Origin: Variimorphobacter saccharofermentans
Lineage (GTDB): Bacteria > Bacillota > Clostridia > Lachnospirales > Lachnospiraceae
Length of the DNA: 64,000 bases
Assembly: GCF_014174405.1 (NCBI RefSeq)
Contig: NZ_JACEGA010000001.1
Span: 1,300,001 to 1,364,000 of the forward strand
Reading direction: 5' to 3'
Numbering within the stretch: position 1 is the first letter of the stretch; every line of letters begins with the position of its first letter. The notes under the pieces are model-generated. The model was not told the origin of the DNA. It worked only from the letters and a program-made list of their open reading frames with translations, and ran no database searches. The position numbers and the translations under genes were made by a program. Below are positions 9,596-18,374 of the stretch, one piece after another.

Positions 9596-9667
9596 TAGTT
9601 GAAATGATCACGTTAAAAGGTCTGACACATCACAATGTGAGACTTCCTTTAAAGCCTGTAATTCATA

Positions 9668-9731
9668 AATAAGCGCTTGTCGGTACAAGGGATTCAATAT
9701 AAGCTGATCCATGAACCAACAAGCGCTTATT
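9668..9731. terminator. Bidirectional terminator hairpin between convergent genes
   Basis: Perfect 13-bp arms AATAAGCGCTTGT (9668-9680) and ACAAGCGCTTATT (9719-9731) separated by 38 bases, with weaker extension inward. It lies between queA and the minus-strand dehydrogenase. A-rich and T-rich flanks are modest, so it may be a large terminator or simply a long hairpin. Confidence 0.6.
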
Positions 9732-9777
9732 ATCTTAGTTACACGACGGCAAGAATACTATAACATCATATATACTA

Positions 9778-11175
9778 TTACTTCATTTTCGCCAATATAC
9801 TTCTTGCAACACTGATTCCATTAGCAGAAGCCTGTTGTAAGCCACGAGTTACGGCAGCTCCATCTCCGATAGCACGAAGACCCTCCACGCTGGTCTCAAA
9901 ATCTTTATTCACTACTACCTTATTGGAATAGAATTTCACTTCTACACCGTATAGAAGAGTTTCATCACTTGCTATACCCGGCGTTACTTTATCCAGAGCA
10001 AGAATCATTTCTTTAATATCCACCATAATACGATGTGGAAATACCAGTGATAAATCACCGGGAATAGCATCCTTTAGTGTAGGGATCAGGTTGTTACGAC
10101 ATAATCTTTCTTCTGTCGTTCTTCTTCCTCTTTGAAAATCACCAAAGGTCTGAACCAGGATACGTCCACCACAAAGCATATTACTTAATTGGGCAATATG
10201 CTTACCATATTCAATAGGTGTTTTAAAAGGCTTTGTAAAATTCTTTGATACAAGAATTGCAAAATTGGTGTTGTTTGTCTTGTAATCCTTGGATTTATAC
10301 GCATGGCCGTTTACTACGGCTAAGTTATTCTCATAATATTCCGTAGCTACTTCACCTGAGGGATTCGTACAGAAGGTGCGAACCTTGTCATCAAAGGTAG
10401 GGGTATAGTATACCAGCTTTGCTTCATAAAGGTTCTTATTCAGGAATTCCATCACTTCGTCACGTACCTCTACCCGAACACCGATATCCACAGTACCAAC
10501 CTTGGTTTCAATTCCATGCTCCATACAAATCTGACTGAACCAGTCAGAACCCTCACGACCGATAGCGGCTACTATTTCATTGGCATAATAGGTATCCCCA
10601 TTTGTGGTTACGATTCCTTTTGCTTTCTGGTTTTCAATGAGGATATCCTGTACCATGGTATTGAATAGCATCTCAACACCGGAAGCAAGCAGGTGCTCCT
10701 GCAACCGGGTATATATCTTATATCCTTCTTCCGTACCAAGATGACGGATGGGACATTCAATCAATTTTAAATTCGCAGTAATAGCACGTCTTCTGATTTC
10801 CCGTATTTCGGCTTCTTTGTCCACACCGTAGACATTGGTATCAGCACCGAATTTCAGATAGATATCATCTGATTCCTTAATCAGCTCTACAGCCTTATCG
10901 TAACCCAGAATATCAGGAAGATTACCGCCCACATCAGGAGAAAGGGAAAGCTTTCCGTCAGAAAATGCTCCGGCTCCCGCGAAGCCGGTAGTTATGGCAC
11001 AGGGTTGACAACCGACGCACTGTTTTGTGGTTCTCTTTGGACACATTCTCTTTTCAATGGGTCTTCCCTTTTCCACCATTAGTATTTTTAAATCTTTATT
11101 TTCCTTGATTAATTCATAGGCACAGAAAATTCCAGAAGGACCTGCACCAATGATAATGACATCATATTTTTGCAT
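9778..11175 (-). CDS. Uncharacterised FAD-dependent dehydrogenase (COG2509 type)
   Basis: 465 aa. The N-terminus has the dinucleotide-binding motif IIGAGPSGIFCAYEL, followed by a cysteine cluster in CPKRTTKQCVGCQPC (residues about 44-58) and the GFAGAGAFSDGKLSLS stretch typical of the COG2509 family. A C-terminal GDGAAVTRGLQQASANG segment matches the flavin-binding end of such proteins. The family is usually annotated only as an FAD-dependent dehydrogenase; substrate is unknown. RBS AAGGAG lies 9 bases before the start. A good promoter on the minus strand is at 11247-11275. Monocistronic. Confidence 0.9.
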   Translation of the reverse strand: MQKYDVIIIGAGPSGIFCAYELIKENKDLKILMVEKGRPIEKRMCPKRTTKQCVGCQPCAITTGFAGAGAFSDGKLSLSPDVGGNLPDILGYDKAVELIKESDDIYLKFGADTNVYGVDKEAEIREIRRRAITANLKLIECPIRHLGTEEGYKIYTRLQEHLLASGVEMLFNTMVQDILIENQKAKGIVTTNGDTYYANEIVAAIGREGSDWFSQICMEHGIETKVGTVDIGVRVEVRDEVMEFLNKNLYEAKLVYYTPTFDDKVRTFCTNPSGEVATEYYENNLAVVNGHAYKSKDYKTNNTNFAILVSKNFTKPFKTPIEYGKHIAQLSNMLCGGRILVQTFGDFQRGRRTTEERLCRNNLIPTLKDAIPGDLSLVFPHRIMVDIKEMILALDKVTPGIASDETLLYGVEVKFYSNKVVVNKDFETSVEGLRAIGDGAAVTRGLQQASANGISVARSILAKMK

Positions 11176-11246
11176 GTTCTATACTCCTTTGCATAAACCT
11201 CACGAAAAGGTTTTTGTAATTAAAGCTGACAACTAGAACCTCGTTG

Positions 11247-11275
11247 ATTTTACCATAAATCGGGCATCTATGCAA
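11247..11275 (-). promoter_or_regulatory. Promoter of the FAD-dependent dehydrogenase gene
   Basis: On the minus strand TTGCAT (11275-11270) and TAAAAT (11252-11247) are separated by 17 bp, about 75 bases before the start codon. Confidence 0.65.
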
Positions 11276-11360
11276 GCGTTCCGATGCCTCTGCCATGCCA
11301 GAGTATGATTGTTTAAGCAGTTATATCCGAGCTTACTTTGAGGAAAAATGTATTTGAGTC

Positions 11361-11389
11361 TTGACAATACGAATAGAGTCGATTAAGAT
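11361..11389 (+). promoter_or_regulatory. Promoter of the pheST T-box leader
   Basis: TTGACA at 11361-11366 and TAAGAT at 11384-11389 with a 17-bp spacer, just upstream of the T-box leader. Confidence 0.8.
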
Positions 11390-11395
11390 AGGAGA

Positions 11396-11669
11396 AAATG
11401 ATAACAACGTTGAAGGTGAATGTAGTAGGATGTATTTTCCCGCCAGAGAGAATGTGCCACCGGCTGAGAGCATATTCAGGGTTCAGATAGATCACGAAGT
11501 TCGGCACCGGAGTTGCCTTTAAGATATTATTCAATTGAGTTAATCCATTGGAATAATAGAAGAGAGGCCGGATCAGTTCCGTTATAACTGTTAGAGGAGC
11601 TTACTTTTAAGCTTAAATCTGGGTGGTACCACGATGCTTTCGTCCCTTTGTGACGGAAGCTTTTTTTAT
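11396..11669 (+). promoter_or_regulatory. T-box riboswitch (tRNA-Phe responsive) controlling pheST
   Basis: The conserved T-box sequence TGGGTGGTACCACG is at 11620-11633. Downstream is the terminator GCTTTCGTC / GACGGAAGC followed by seven Ts (about 11636-11669). Upstream is a Stem I with the AGAGAG start (11445 region) and the distal GAAG-TTC-GGCACCGGAG strand; the likely specifier codon is TTC (Phe) at 11500-11502. Uncharged tRNA-Phe would pair with the T-box and stabilise the antiterminator, allowing pheS-pheT expression. The identity is supported by the downstream genes; the exact specifier triplet is my reading of the stem and not folded by computation. Confidence 0.92.
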
Positions 11670-11763
11670 TGTATAGGAAATTCGGAGAATTTTCTATACG
11701 GTAAAAATATACGAATAATCTAAAGAAATCACATGAATAAATTTTATTATAGGAGGAATGAAC

Positions 11764-12804
11764 ATGCTAGAAAATCTGGAACGTATCAAAGCCCAATTCA
11801 ACGAAGAATTAAATGCAGCCAGCTCGAAAGAGGAACTGGAGCGGATTAGAGTGTCCTTTCTCGGAAAGAAGGGGCTCGTAACAGAGGAGTTAAAAAACCT
11901 TCGTAATCTGGATGCAGAAGCGAAGAAAACAGCAGGTATGCAGGTAAATATACTGAAGGCGGAATGCGAGAAAGCAATTGTCGAATATCAGAAGCTGATG
12001 GAAGAGAAAGAATATCAGAAAGAAATTGAAAGTGCTGAGCGCTATGATTATTCTATTCCTTCTGAAAAGCCCGTAGGAACACTGCATCCTATTACAATTG
12101 TTCAGAGACAGATTGAAAATATCTTTATAACAATGGGCTTTATTATAGAAGATGGTCTTGAGATTCAGACGGAGTTTAATAACTTTGAAGGAGTTAATAT
12201 ACCGAAGAACCATCCGGCCAGAGATATGCAGGACACCTATTATCTGGAGAATGGTCAGGTGCTGAAAACACATACCTCTGCAGCACAGAATACGATTATG
12301 AGAAAATACGGTGCTCCAAAGCCGGGTGAGCCACTCAAGGTTCTTTTCCCAGGCAGATGCTTCCGTAATGAGAATATTGATGCAAGTCATGAGAATACCT
12401 TCTTCCAGTTGGAGGGTATGATGATTGGAGATGACATCTCCATATCGAATCTGATTTACTTTATGAAGGTATTATTAACTGAGGTATTTGAACGTGAGGT
12501 AAAGGTTCGACTAAGACCTGGTTTCTTCCCGTTTGTGGAGCCAGGATTTGAACTTGATATAAACTGTGCTATCTGTGGCGGTGTAGGCTGTCCAACCTGT
12601 AAGCAGTCAGGCTGGCTTGAGCTGTTACCCTGTGGAATGATTCATCCGAATGTACTTCGTCTTGGTGGGATTGACCCGGATAAATATACCGGATTTGCAT
12701 TTGGTCTGGGACTTACTCGTCTGGCGATGATGAAATACAATATTAAGGACATTCGTCTGTTCAACAGCGGTAACTTAAAGCAGTTAAAGCAATTTACTTT
12801 ATAA
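11764..12804 (+). CDS. pheS: Phenylalanine-tRNA ligase alpha subunit
   Basis: About 346 aa class II synthetase subunit. It has an N-terminal coiled-coil tRNA-contacting region (LENLERIKAQFNEEL onward) and the catalytic core with motif 2 around FPGRCFRNENIDASHENTFF and motif 3 GFAFGLGLTRLAM. A CxxC-like zinc-type insert (CAICGGVGCPTC) is present. The start at 11764 is chosen because AGGAGG at 11751-11756 is 7 bases upstream; the ATG at 11758 is too close. Forms the alpha2beta2 enzyme with PheT and is controlled by the T-box leader. Confidence 0.97.
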   Translation: MLENLERIKAQFNEELNAASSKEELERIRVSFLGKKGLVTEELKNLRNLDAEAKKTAGMQVNILKAECEKAIVEYQKLMEEKEYQKEIESAERYDYSIPSEKPVGTLHPITIVQRQIENIFITMGFIIEDGLEIQTEFNNFEGVNIPKNHPARDMQDTYYLENGQVLKTHTSAAQNTIMRKYGAPKPGEPLKVLFPGRCFRNENIDASHENTFFQLEGMMIGDDISISNLIYFMKVLLTEVFEREVKVRLRPGFFPFVEPGFELDINCAICGGVGCPTCKQSGWLELLPCGMIHPNVLRLGGIDPDKYTGFAFGLGLTRLAMMKYNIKDIRLFNSGNLKQLKQFTL

Positions 12805-12898
12805 TCCACCCTATTATTGTGGGAAAAGCCATGAATACGATAACATCGTTGTACTAATATAAATGCCATGATCGGCAACAGATTGGAGGAAACAAAGA

Positions 12899-15283
12899 AT
12901 GTATATTTCAATGAATTGGATCAATGAATTTACAGACCTTTCCGGTATAAATTTGAAGGATTTAATTAATCATTTTACATTATCAACCGCAGAGGTAGAA
13001 GATATATACGAATACGGAAAAAATATCAGGGGAGTTGTAGTTGGTAAAATAGTCGAAATTAACGATCATCCCAATTCAAAAAAGCTTCATCTGGTTAAGG
13101 TGGACATAGGAAGTGAGATAGTTGATTGTGTCTGCGGTGCACCCAATGTATTTGTCGGCGCAGTAGTTCCTTTTGCAACACTGGGTGGCCAGGTAGGAGA
13201 TTTGGAGATAAAGGAAGCAAAAATAGCCGGTGAAATCAGTCATGGTATGTGCTGCTCTGAGAAAGAATTAGGAATCAGCGACGACCATTCCGGTCTGATG
13301 ATATTGGATGACATCTATCCACTGGGTACTGATATTAAGACCTTTATGCAGCTGGAGGATACGATTTTTGAAGTGGATAACAAATCCCTGACGAACCGAC
13401 CGGATCTCTGGGGACACTACGGAATCGCAAGAGAAATCTCTGTATTGACGAAGAGACCATTAAAACCACTCGATGTGGTGAATACCAGTGTATATAAAGA
13501 TCTGCCGGAAATTGATGTTAAAGTGGAGGATACGGAAAAGGCTTTCCGTTACAGCTGTATTACCGTATCCAATGTAACAAAGAAGAAATCTCCTATAAAT
13601 ATGAGAATTCGTCTTACCTACTGTGGAATGAGACCGATCAATTTACTTGCTGACTTAACAAATTATTTGATGATGGAGCTGGGGCAGCCCATGCATGCAT
13701 TTGATCATGGAAAGGTATCGAAAATCCGCGTGAAAACATATCCGGAGATTGTGGACTTTAAAACACTGGACGGTGTTGAAAGAACGGTTGATACAGATAC
13801 CTTGTTAATCTGTGATGAAAAGGAGCCGGTTGCGATTGCCGGTATCATGGGAGGAGAGCTCTCAGAAATTACAGATGATACAACTTCTCTTCTTCTTGAG
13901 TCTGCCAACTTTGATGCTACCAGCGTGCGTAAATCAGCAACTCGTTTGGGATTACGTACCGATGCGAGCTCCAGATATGAGAAGACACTGGATCCGGAGC
14001 TTACGATTCCAGCTATTGAGCGTTTCTTAAAGCTATTGATGGATATCGACCCGGAGGTTAAGGTGACCTCATCCCTTACCGACTGCTATGTAAAGAAGTA
14101 TGATACGATTACAATTGATTTTGATAAAGCGTTCGTTGATAAGTATACCGGTATTGATATCTCCTCTGATCAGATTGAGGAGACCCTAATTGCTCTTGGT
14201 TTTAAGGTGACACGTAAGCAGGATGTATTTCGTGTGATTGTGCCTAGCTGGCGTGCTACCAAGGACGTTACCATGAAGGCAGACATCATTGAGGAAATTA
14301 CAAGAATTTATGGTTATGACAACTTTACTATTAAATCAACAAAGAGTTTTCTTACTCCGGTTCGTCATAGTGTAGAGAGGGAAAATGAATATCGCATTAA
14401 ACAGATGCTCACTGAACGCTATGCCATGAACGAGGTACACAGTTATATCTGGTATGAAAGTAAAATGAATAAGGAGCTTGGCATTATTACAGAGCCTAAT
14501 ATCCGAATTATTAACTCGGTTACAGCTGAGAATGATACCATCCGCTCTACCATGATTCCAAGCCTGCTAGGATTTGTAGCGAAGAATGCGGATGCCTCTC
14601 CAGAGATGAGAATGTATGAAATTGGCCGTGTGGCGGATGGCCTTCGTTCCGATGGATTATGTAATGAGCGTAAACGCCTTGGTATTGTAATCGCAAGTAA
14701 AAAGTTAAGTGATAAAGAGGTTTATTTTAAATGTAAGGAAATCCTTGAGCAGCTGATGCAGGCCATCAAGAATGTAATACCTACCTTTACTGGAAAAGAG
14801 GAACTGGCAAAGTATAATTATGTTCATCCAGTAAACAGTGCTGCAGTTCTTCTTCAGGGTAAGGAGATTGGCTATTTCTCAGTACTGAATCCGAGAATTA
14901 AGAATAGGATTGATAAAAAGCTTAATGTCGCATTTGCTGAGATTGATATTGAGACAATGGAGACCGTGGCAGCAGAACCATTACGTTATGCAGAGGTTTC
15001 CAAGTATCCCGGTGTAACCATTGATCTTAGCCTGCTTGTGGATAAGACACTCCGTTATGAGAACATTGTGGAGTATGTGAGTGAATATTCCTGTCAATTC
15101 CTGAAGAGTTTCCATTTGGTAGACATCTTTGAGGATGAGAAGCTCCTTCCAGGCAAGAAAAGTTTAACGGTACGTTTTGAATTTGTATCGATGGAAAGAA
15201 CTCTGGAAGGCCAGGAGATTTCCACTATGGTGGATGAATTACTTGCAGTGTTAGGCAAGCATGGAATAGAGTTAAGAAAATAA
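12899..15283 (+). CDS. pheT: Phenylalanine-tRNA ligase beta subunit
   Basis: 794 aa, the normal bacterial length. Order of domains: N-terminal EMAP-like tRNA-binding domain (about 40-150, VVGKIVEINDHPNSKKLHLV), B3/B4 editing domain (about 210-390), B5 DNA-binding-like domain (about 400-475), a class II core-like region, and a C-terminal FDX-ACB anticodon-binding domain (about 700-794, starting near YAEVSKYPGVTIDLSLLV). It follows pheS after 94 bases with RBS GGAGG. Confidence 0.97.
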   Translation: MYISMNWINEFTDLSGINLKDLINHFTLSTAEVEDIYEYGKNIRGVVVGKIVEINDHPNSKKLHLVKVDIGSEIVDCVCGAPNVFVGAVVPFATLGGQVGDLEIKEAKIAGEISHGMCCSEKELGISDDHSGLMILDDIYPLGTDIKTFMQLEDTIFEVDNKSLTNRPDLWGHYGIAREISVLTKRPLKPLDVVNTSVYKDLPEIDVKVEDTEKAFRYSCITVSNVTKKKSPINMRIRLTYCGMRPINLLADLTNYLMMELGQPMHAFDHGKVSKIRVKTYPEIVDFKTLDGVERTVDTDTLLICDEKEPVAIAGIMGGELSEITDDTTSLLLESANFDATSVRKSATRLGLRTDASSRYEKTLDPELTIPAIERFLKLLMDIDPEVKVTSSLTDCYVKKYDTITIDFDKAFVDKYTGIDISSDQIEETLIALGFKVTRKQDVFRVIVPSWRATKDVTMKADIIEEITRIYGYDNFTIKSTKSFLTPVRHSVERENEYRIKQMLTERYAMNEVHSYIWYESKMNKELGIITEPNIRIINSVTAENDTIRSTMIPSLLGFVAKNADASPEMRMYEIGRVADGLRSDGLCNERKRLGIVIASKKLSDKEVYFKCKEILEQLMQAIKNVIPTFTGKEELAKYNYVHPVNSAAVLLQGKEIGYFSVLNPRIKNRIDKKLNVAFAEIDIETMETVAAEPLRYAEVSKYPGVTIDLSLLVDKTLRYENIVEYVSEYSCQFLKSFHLVDIFEDEKLLPGKKSLTVRFEFVSMERTLEGQEISTMVDELLAVLGKHGIELRK

Positions 15284-15358
15284 TAATCCATGTAAATAGT
15301 AAATAATCGGTATATTTAGTTTGATCCTTGTATAATCATTTTCTGAAGGGATGTGGAA

Positions 15359-15916
15359 ATGATTATGCATCATATCGGGACGAAATCCATAGAGACGGTT
15401 CGTTTATTACTTCGCAGATTTGAAAGTGATGATGCAGAAGATATGTATCGTAACTGGGCAGGAGATCCTGAGGTTTGTAAGTACTTATCTTGGGGACCAC
15501 ATAAGGATGTTGAGGTATCAAAAAAGCGGATAAGAGATTATCTGATTAATTACGAATTCAAGGATTATTATGTATGGGCAATTGTGCTAAAAAGTATAAA
15601 TCAGCCAATTGGATCCATCAGTGTGGAGCTTTCAGATGAGTCATCAAGGACATGTGAAGTAGGGTACTGTCTTGGAAAATCCTATTGGAATAGAGGCATC
15701 ATGACGGAAGCACTACTGGCTGTTATGCATTATCTGTTTTTCGATATTGAATATCAGCGTATCATGGCTAAGCATGATGTACTGAATGTGGCATCCGGCA
15801 AAGTAATGCAGAAAGCAGGAATGCAATTTAGCAGACTGGAACCCCGCGTCGGGACCCGCAAGGATGGTACAATTTACGATTGTGCAGTATATGTAAAGCA
15901 TTTTACAGATGAGTGA
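15359..15916 (+). CDS. GNAT-family N-acetyltransferase (RimJ/RimL type)
   Basis: About 185 aa. It starts with the RimJ/RimL pattern (IETVRLLLRRFESDDAEDMY, then WAGDPEVCKYLSW) and has the acetyl-CoA binding strand and helix CEVGYCLGKSYWNRGIMTEA, close to the GNAT motif A. The last third has VLNVASGKVMQKAGMQF. The open frame begins with GTG at 15353, but ATG 15359 fits AAGGG at 15346-15350 better. Substrate could be an amino group on a protein, peptide or antibiotic. It is a single gene beside an inverted-repeat element. Confidence 0.88.
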   Translation: MIMHHIGTKSIETVRLLLRRFESDDAEDMYRNWAGDPEVCKYLSWGPHKDVEVSKKRIRDYLINYEFKDYYVWAIVLKSINQPIGSISVELSDESSRTCEVGYCLGKSYWNRGIMTEALLAVMHYLFFDIEYQRIMAKHDVLNVASGKVMQKAGMQFSRLEPRVGTRKDGTIYDCAVYVKHFTDE

Positions 15917-15960
15917 AGGATGAAATGATGTCCGAATATTAATTATGTAACTAATTCTAT

Positions 15961-16183
15961 GAAAGGTGCTGTTGCGTAAATATATTTTACAGGGAACTAT
16001 GACTTACCTCACACACAGACGGAAGTACATGTTACTGATTTTATATGTCTCAGCCGAACATTTATATTCGCATACGAACTATAAATATTCGTCTGATTCA
16101 TATATAATACAGCAACAAGTTCTTCCAACAGTGCATTATGGTAAGTCATAGTCCCTGCATATATTTAAGCAACAGCACCTTTC
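15961..16183. mobile_element. MITE-like inverted-repeat element (223 bp)
   Basis: The left end (15961-16008, GAAAGGTGCTGTTGCGTAAA onward) and the right end (16140-16183) are imperfect inverted copies over about 45 bp, and the interior is also roughly self-complementary, so the whole unit can fold into one long hairpin. The open frame inside it is not a plausible gene. The end sequence GGTGCTGTTGC resembles IS6-family termini (GGNNCTGTTGC), which would make this a non-autonomous derivative, but that is inference. No clear target duplication was found. It lies between the GNAT and CPBP genes. Confidence 0.7.
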
Positions 16184-16255
16184 GCGCATATTTTCATTGC
16201 AGATACAAGGGAAACAATGGTAAAATGTGTTACATATAAGGAGGATATGTCGTTT

Positions 16256-17002
16256 ATGATAGAGAGAAACAGAATTCTTAATATGGAGTTTGATGATAGC
16301 GTTCAAGGCTATAATTATATAGATGGTTTATTTGCAATTGGTTATTATTTATATCTAATGGTAATCCTGTACGTATTTGGAGTGGTATCCTTTAAGACTG
16401 ATTTGATGAGCAATATGTATCGGGCTTTTCCTAAAATGAATGAGCAATTCGTTCAGAATATTTATTACATACCAGTTACAATAATCATGCTTTTACCGGT
16501 TTTCATAATGATGCTCCTTAAAAAACAGAAATGGGATAGCATCGGGATAAAAGGGACTAAGATTGCCAAATCCATTGCACTGGGGATATTATTTTCTATT
16601 CCCTTAGTGGCACCCTCCTTCCATTATGCGATACTAAATAATAAGAAGTTTATCCCTGTGGAGAATATGATATGGCTGTTCCTTTACTTTTTTATTGAGA
16701 TTGCTTTGGTTGAAGAGATAAGCTATCGTGGATTTATACAGACCAGGATACAGGGTCTGATTAAATCAAAATGGTTGTCAATTATAACGGTTGGAGTATT
16801 GTTTGCTCTATCCCATATTCCTTTTCAGATGGTAAGAGCGGATAAACCGTTACTTGATTTTATTATTCAGGATTCAGTGCATCTGCTACTGACCTGCGCT
16901 ATTCATATTTATTTGGTTTATTTATATACCAGAGATAACAATATTTTATCCGCGATAGTGGCACATGCGCTAATTGATTTTGTTCCAGGAATGTTTTATT
17001 AA
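16256..17002 (+). CDS. CPBP-family intramembrane glutamic protease
   Basis: About 248 aa multi-pass membrane protein. The CPBP/Abi motifs are present: motif 1 EEISYRGF (EExxxR, catalytic glutamates), motif 2 FALSHIPF (FxxxH), and a last-helix HALIDFVPG. Membrane segments occur at roughly 25-50, 75-95, 105-130, 145-165, 180-200 and 215-235. The RBS AAGGAGG at 16238-16244 points to ATG 16247 or 16256; 16256 is preferred because the first is too close. The family processes or protects against bacteriocins or acts in membrane proteolysis; its role here is unknown. Confidence 0.88.
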   Translation: MIERNRILNMEFDDSVQGYNYIDGLFAIGYYLYLMVILYVFGVVSFKTDLMSNMYRAFPKMNEQFVQNIYYIPVTIIMLLPVFIMMLLKKQKWDSIGIKGTKIAKSIALGILFSIPLVAPSFHYAILNNKKFIPVENMIWLFLYFFIEIALVEEISYRGFIQTRIQGLIKSKWLSIITVGVLFALSHIPFQMVRADKPLLDFIIQDSVHLLLTCAIHIYLVYLYTRDNNILSAIVAHALIDFVPGMFY

Positions 17003-17146
17003 GGATTGATTATTAAAGTAATGTTGGATATGGAGAAAATTTAGTATTACAATAATGAGTAGATGTTATTTAATATTACGGATCTTGTTTTTTTGCATAT
17101 GATTAAACTTGATTTGAAATGTTAATAGTAAAGGAGAAAGATTTAA

Positions 17147-17707
17147 TTGATGGGAAAGACTACAAGGAGAAAGAAACGAATAACACTCCTTTTTATTCTT
17201 ATATTGATTATGGCAGATCAGGGGATTAAGCTCTATATTCAATATAGTTGTATGGACAAGCAATTTGATCTGTTAGGTAATTTTATTGCGTTTTCCCCGT
17301 ACCGGAATACCAAATACTCCTGGTTTAATTCCCTTATAAATGCTGATATTGGATTCGCATCTCATGTTATCTTTAATGTGGGAATGGTAATTCTTATATT
17401 AATATTATTTGATTTTATAAATACCAGGTATCGAGAAAGCCGGTTTGTGAAGGTTATCTTTATCCCGTTAATTGCTGGGAGTTTATGCTCTCTCATTGAT
17501 AAACTGGTATGGAATGGGAGTCTGGATTATATATGGTTGAAAGGGTTTTTCATTTTTGATCTTAAGGATGTGTATATATCAATTGCAGAGGTTGGTACTT
17601 TGCTCTGTCTAATTATTAATTATAAGGGATTGAGGAAATTTGATGAGCGAGTATTTGCTAAGGAGTTGATGATACATATTAAGAACAGATTTCGGATAAA
17701 AAAGTGA
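17147..17707 (+). CDS. Signal peptidase II-like (LspA family) membrane protein
   Basis: 186 aa with four predicted membrane helices. LspA-like landmarks are IMADQGIKLYIQ (like the family DQxxKxxI), SPYRNTKYSWF (cf. NxGxxF), and a segment with SLIDKLVWNGSLDYI followed by FDLKDVYISIAEVG. The two Asp in LIDK and LKDV are at the places of the catalytic pair. The usual GNxxDR is changed (CSLIDK), so activity or substrate may differ from standard lipoprotein signal peptidase. Start is TTG 17147 or ATG 17150 after AAGGAG at 17131-17136. It follows the CPBP protease gene. Confidence 0.7.
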   Translation: MMGKTTRRKKRITLLFILILIMADQGIKLYIQYSCMDKQFDLLGNFIAFSPYRNTKYSWFNSLINADIGFASHVIFNVGMVILILILFDFINTRYRESRFVKVIFIPLIAGSLCSLIDKLVWNGSLDYIWLKGFFIFDLKDVYISIAEVGTLLCLIINYKGLRKFDERVFAKELMIHIKNRFRIKK

Positions 17708-17768
17708 CCACCATACTAATTAGTGTTACTATTGTACTGTTGAATATAAAATAATTGGAGGTGTATTT

Positions 17769-18203
17769 ATGTTAAAGGAATTTAAGAAATTTGCATTGAG
17801 AGGTAATATGATAGATTTAGCGGTAGGTATCATTATCGGCGGGGCCTTCAGTGGGATTGTGAATTCTCTGGTTAATGATATCATCATGCCGCTTCTATCA
17901 CTGATTACACAGAATATCAACTTTGAGGACTGGTTTTTTGCTCTGGACGGGAATTCATATGCTACACTTCAGGCAGCAAAGGATGCCGGTGCTCCCACAG
18001 TTAATTATGGATTATTTATATCGGGGATAATCAACTTTGTCATCATGGCATTTGTTGTATTCCTAATGGTTCGATGGATCAATAAATTAAAGAAGCCGGA
18101 ACCAGCAGCAGAACCGACAACTAAGCAATGCCCATTTTGCTTATCCGATATCAATAAGAATGCAAAAAAATGTCCTCATTGTACTTCAGAGCTGAATGAC
18201 TAG
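17769..18203 (+). CDS. mscL: Large-conductance mechanosensitive channel with C-terminal zinc ribbon
   Basis: 144 aa. The N-terminus LKEFKKFALRGNMIDLAVGIIIGGAFSGIV is the typical MscL amphipathic helix and first membrane helix; the second helix lies at about 76-98 (LFISGIINFVIMAFVVFLMV). MscL opens under membrane tension to release solutes. Unusually, the C-terminal bundle is replaced or extended by CPFCLSDINKNAKKCPHC, a CxxC-x10-CxxC zinc-ribbon pattern. RBS GGAGGTG. It is monocistronic or follows the LspA-like gene after 61 bases. Confidence 0.95.
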   Translation: MLKEFKKFALRGNMIDLAVGIIIGGAFSGIVNSLVNDIIMPLLSLITQNINFEDWFFALDGNSYATLQAAKDAGAPTVNYGLFISGIINFVIMAFVVFLMVRWINKLKKPEPAAEPTTKQCPFCLSDINKNAKKCPHCTSELND

Positions 18204-18374
18204 CTTATTTGCCTGATCTGTGGTGATAGTCTGGCCTAAAGACTGCATGGTTAAGCCATTTCTTTATAAGATATTGCATTTCTTATAATGCATATTCCAT
18301 TGTAAGCTGATTAGAATGTAATATACTGGATAAGTAGAGAGTATAAGTTCTATTACATTAAGGGAGGATAAATT

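Noticed and set aside
11313-11534. Minus-strand 73-aa frame in the pheST leader
   Set aside because: Overlaps the promoter and T-box, which explain the sequence.
15966-16151. 61-aa open frame inside the 223-bp inverted-repeat element
   Set aside because: It lies wholly in the self-complementary element, has no ribosome site and no family resemblance.
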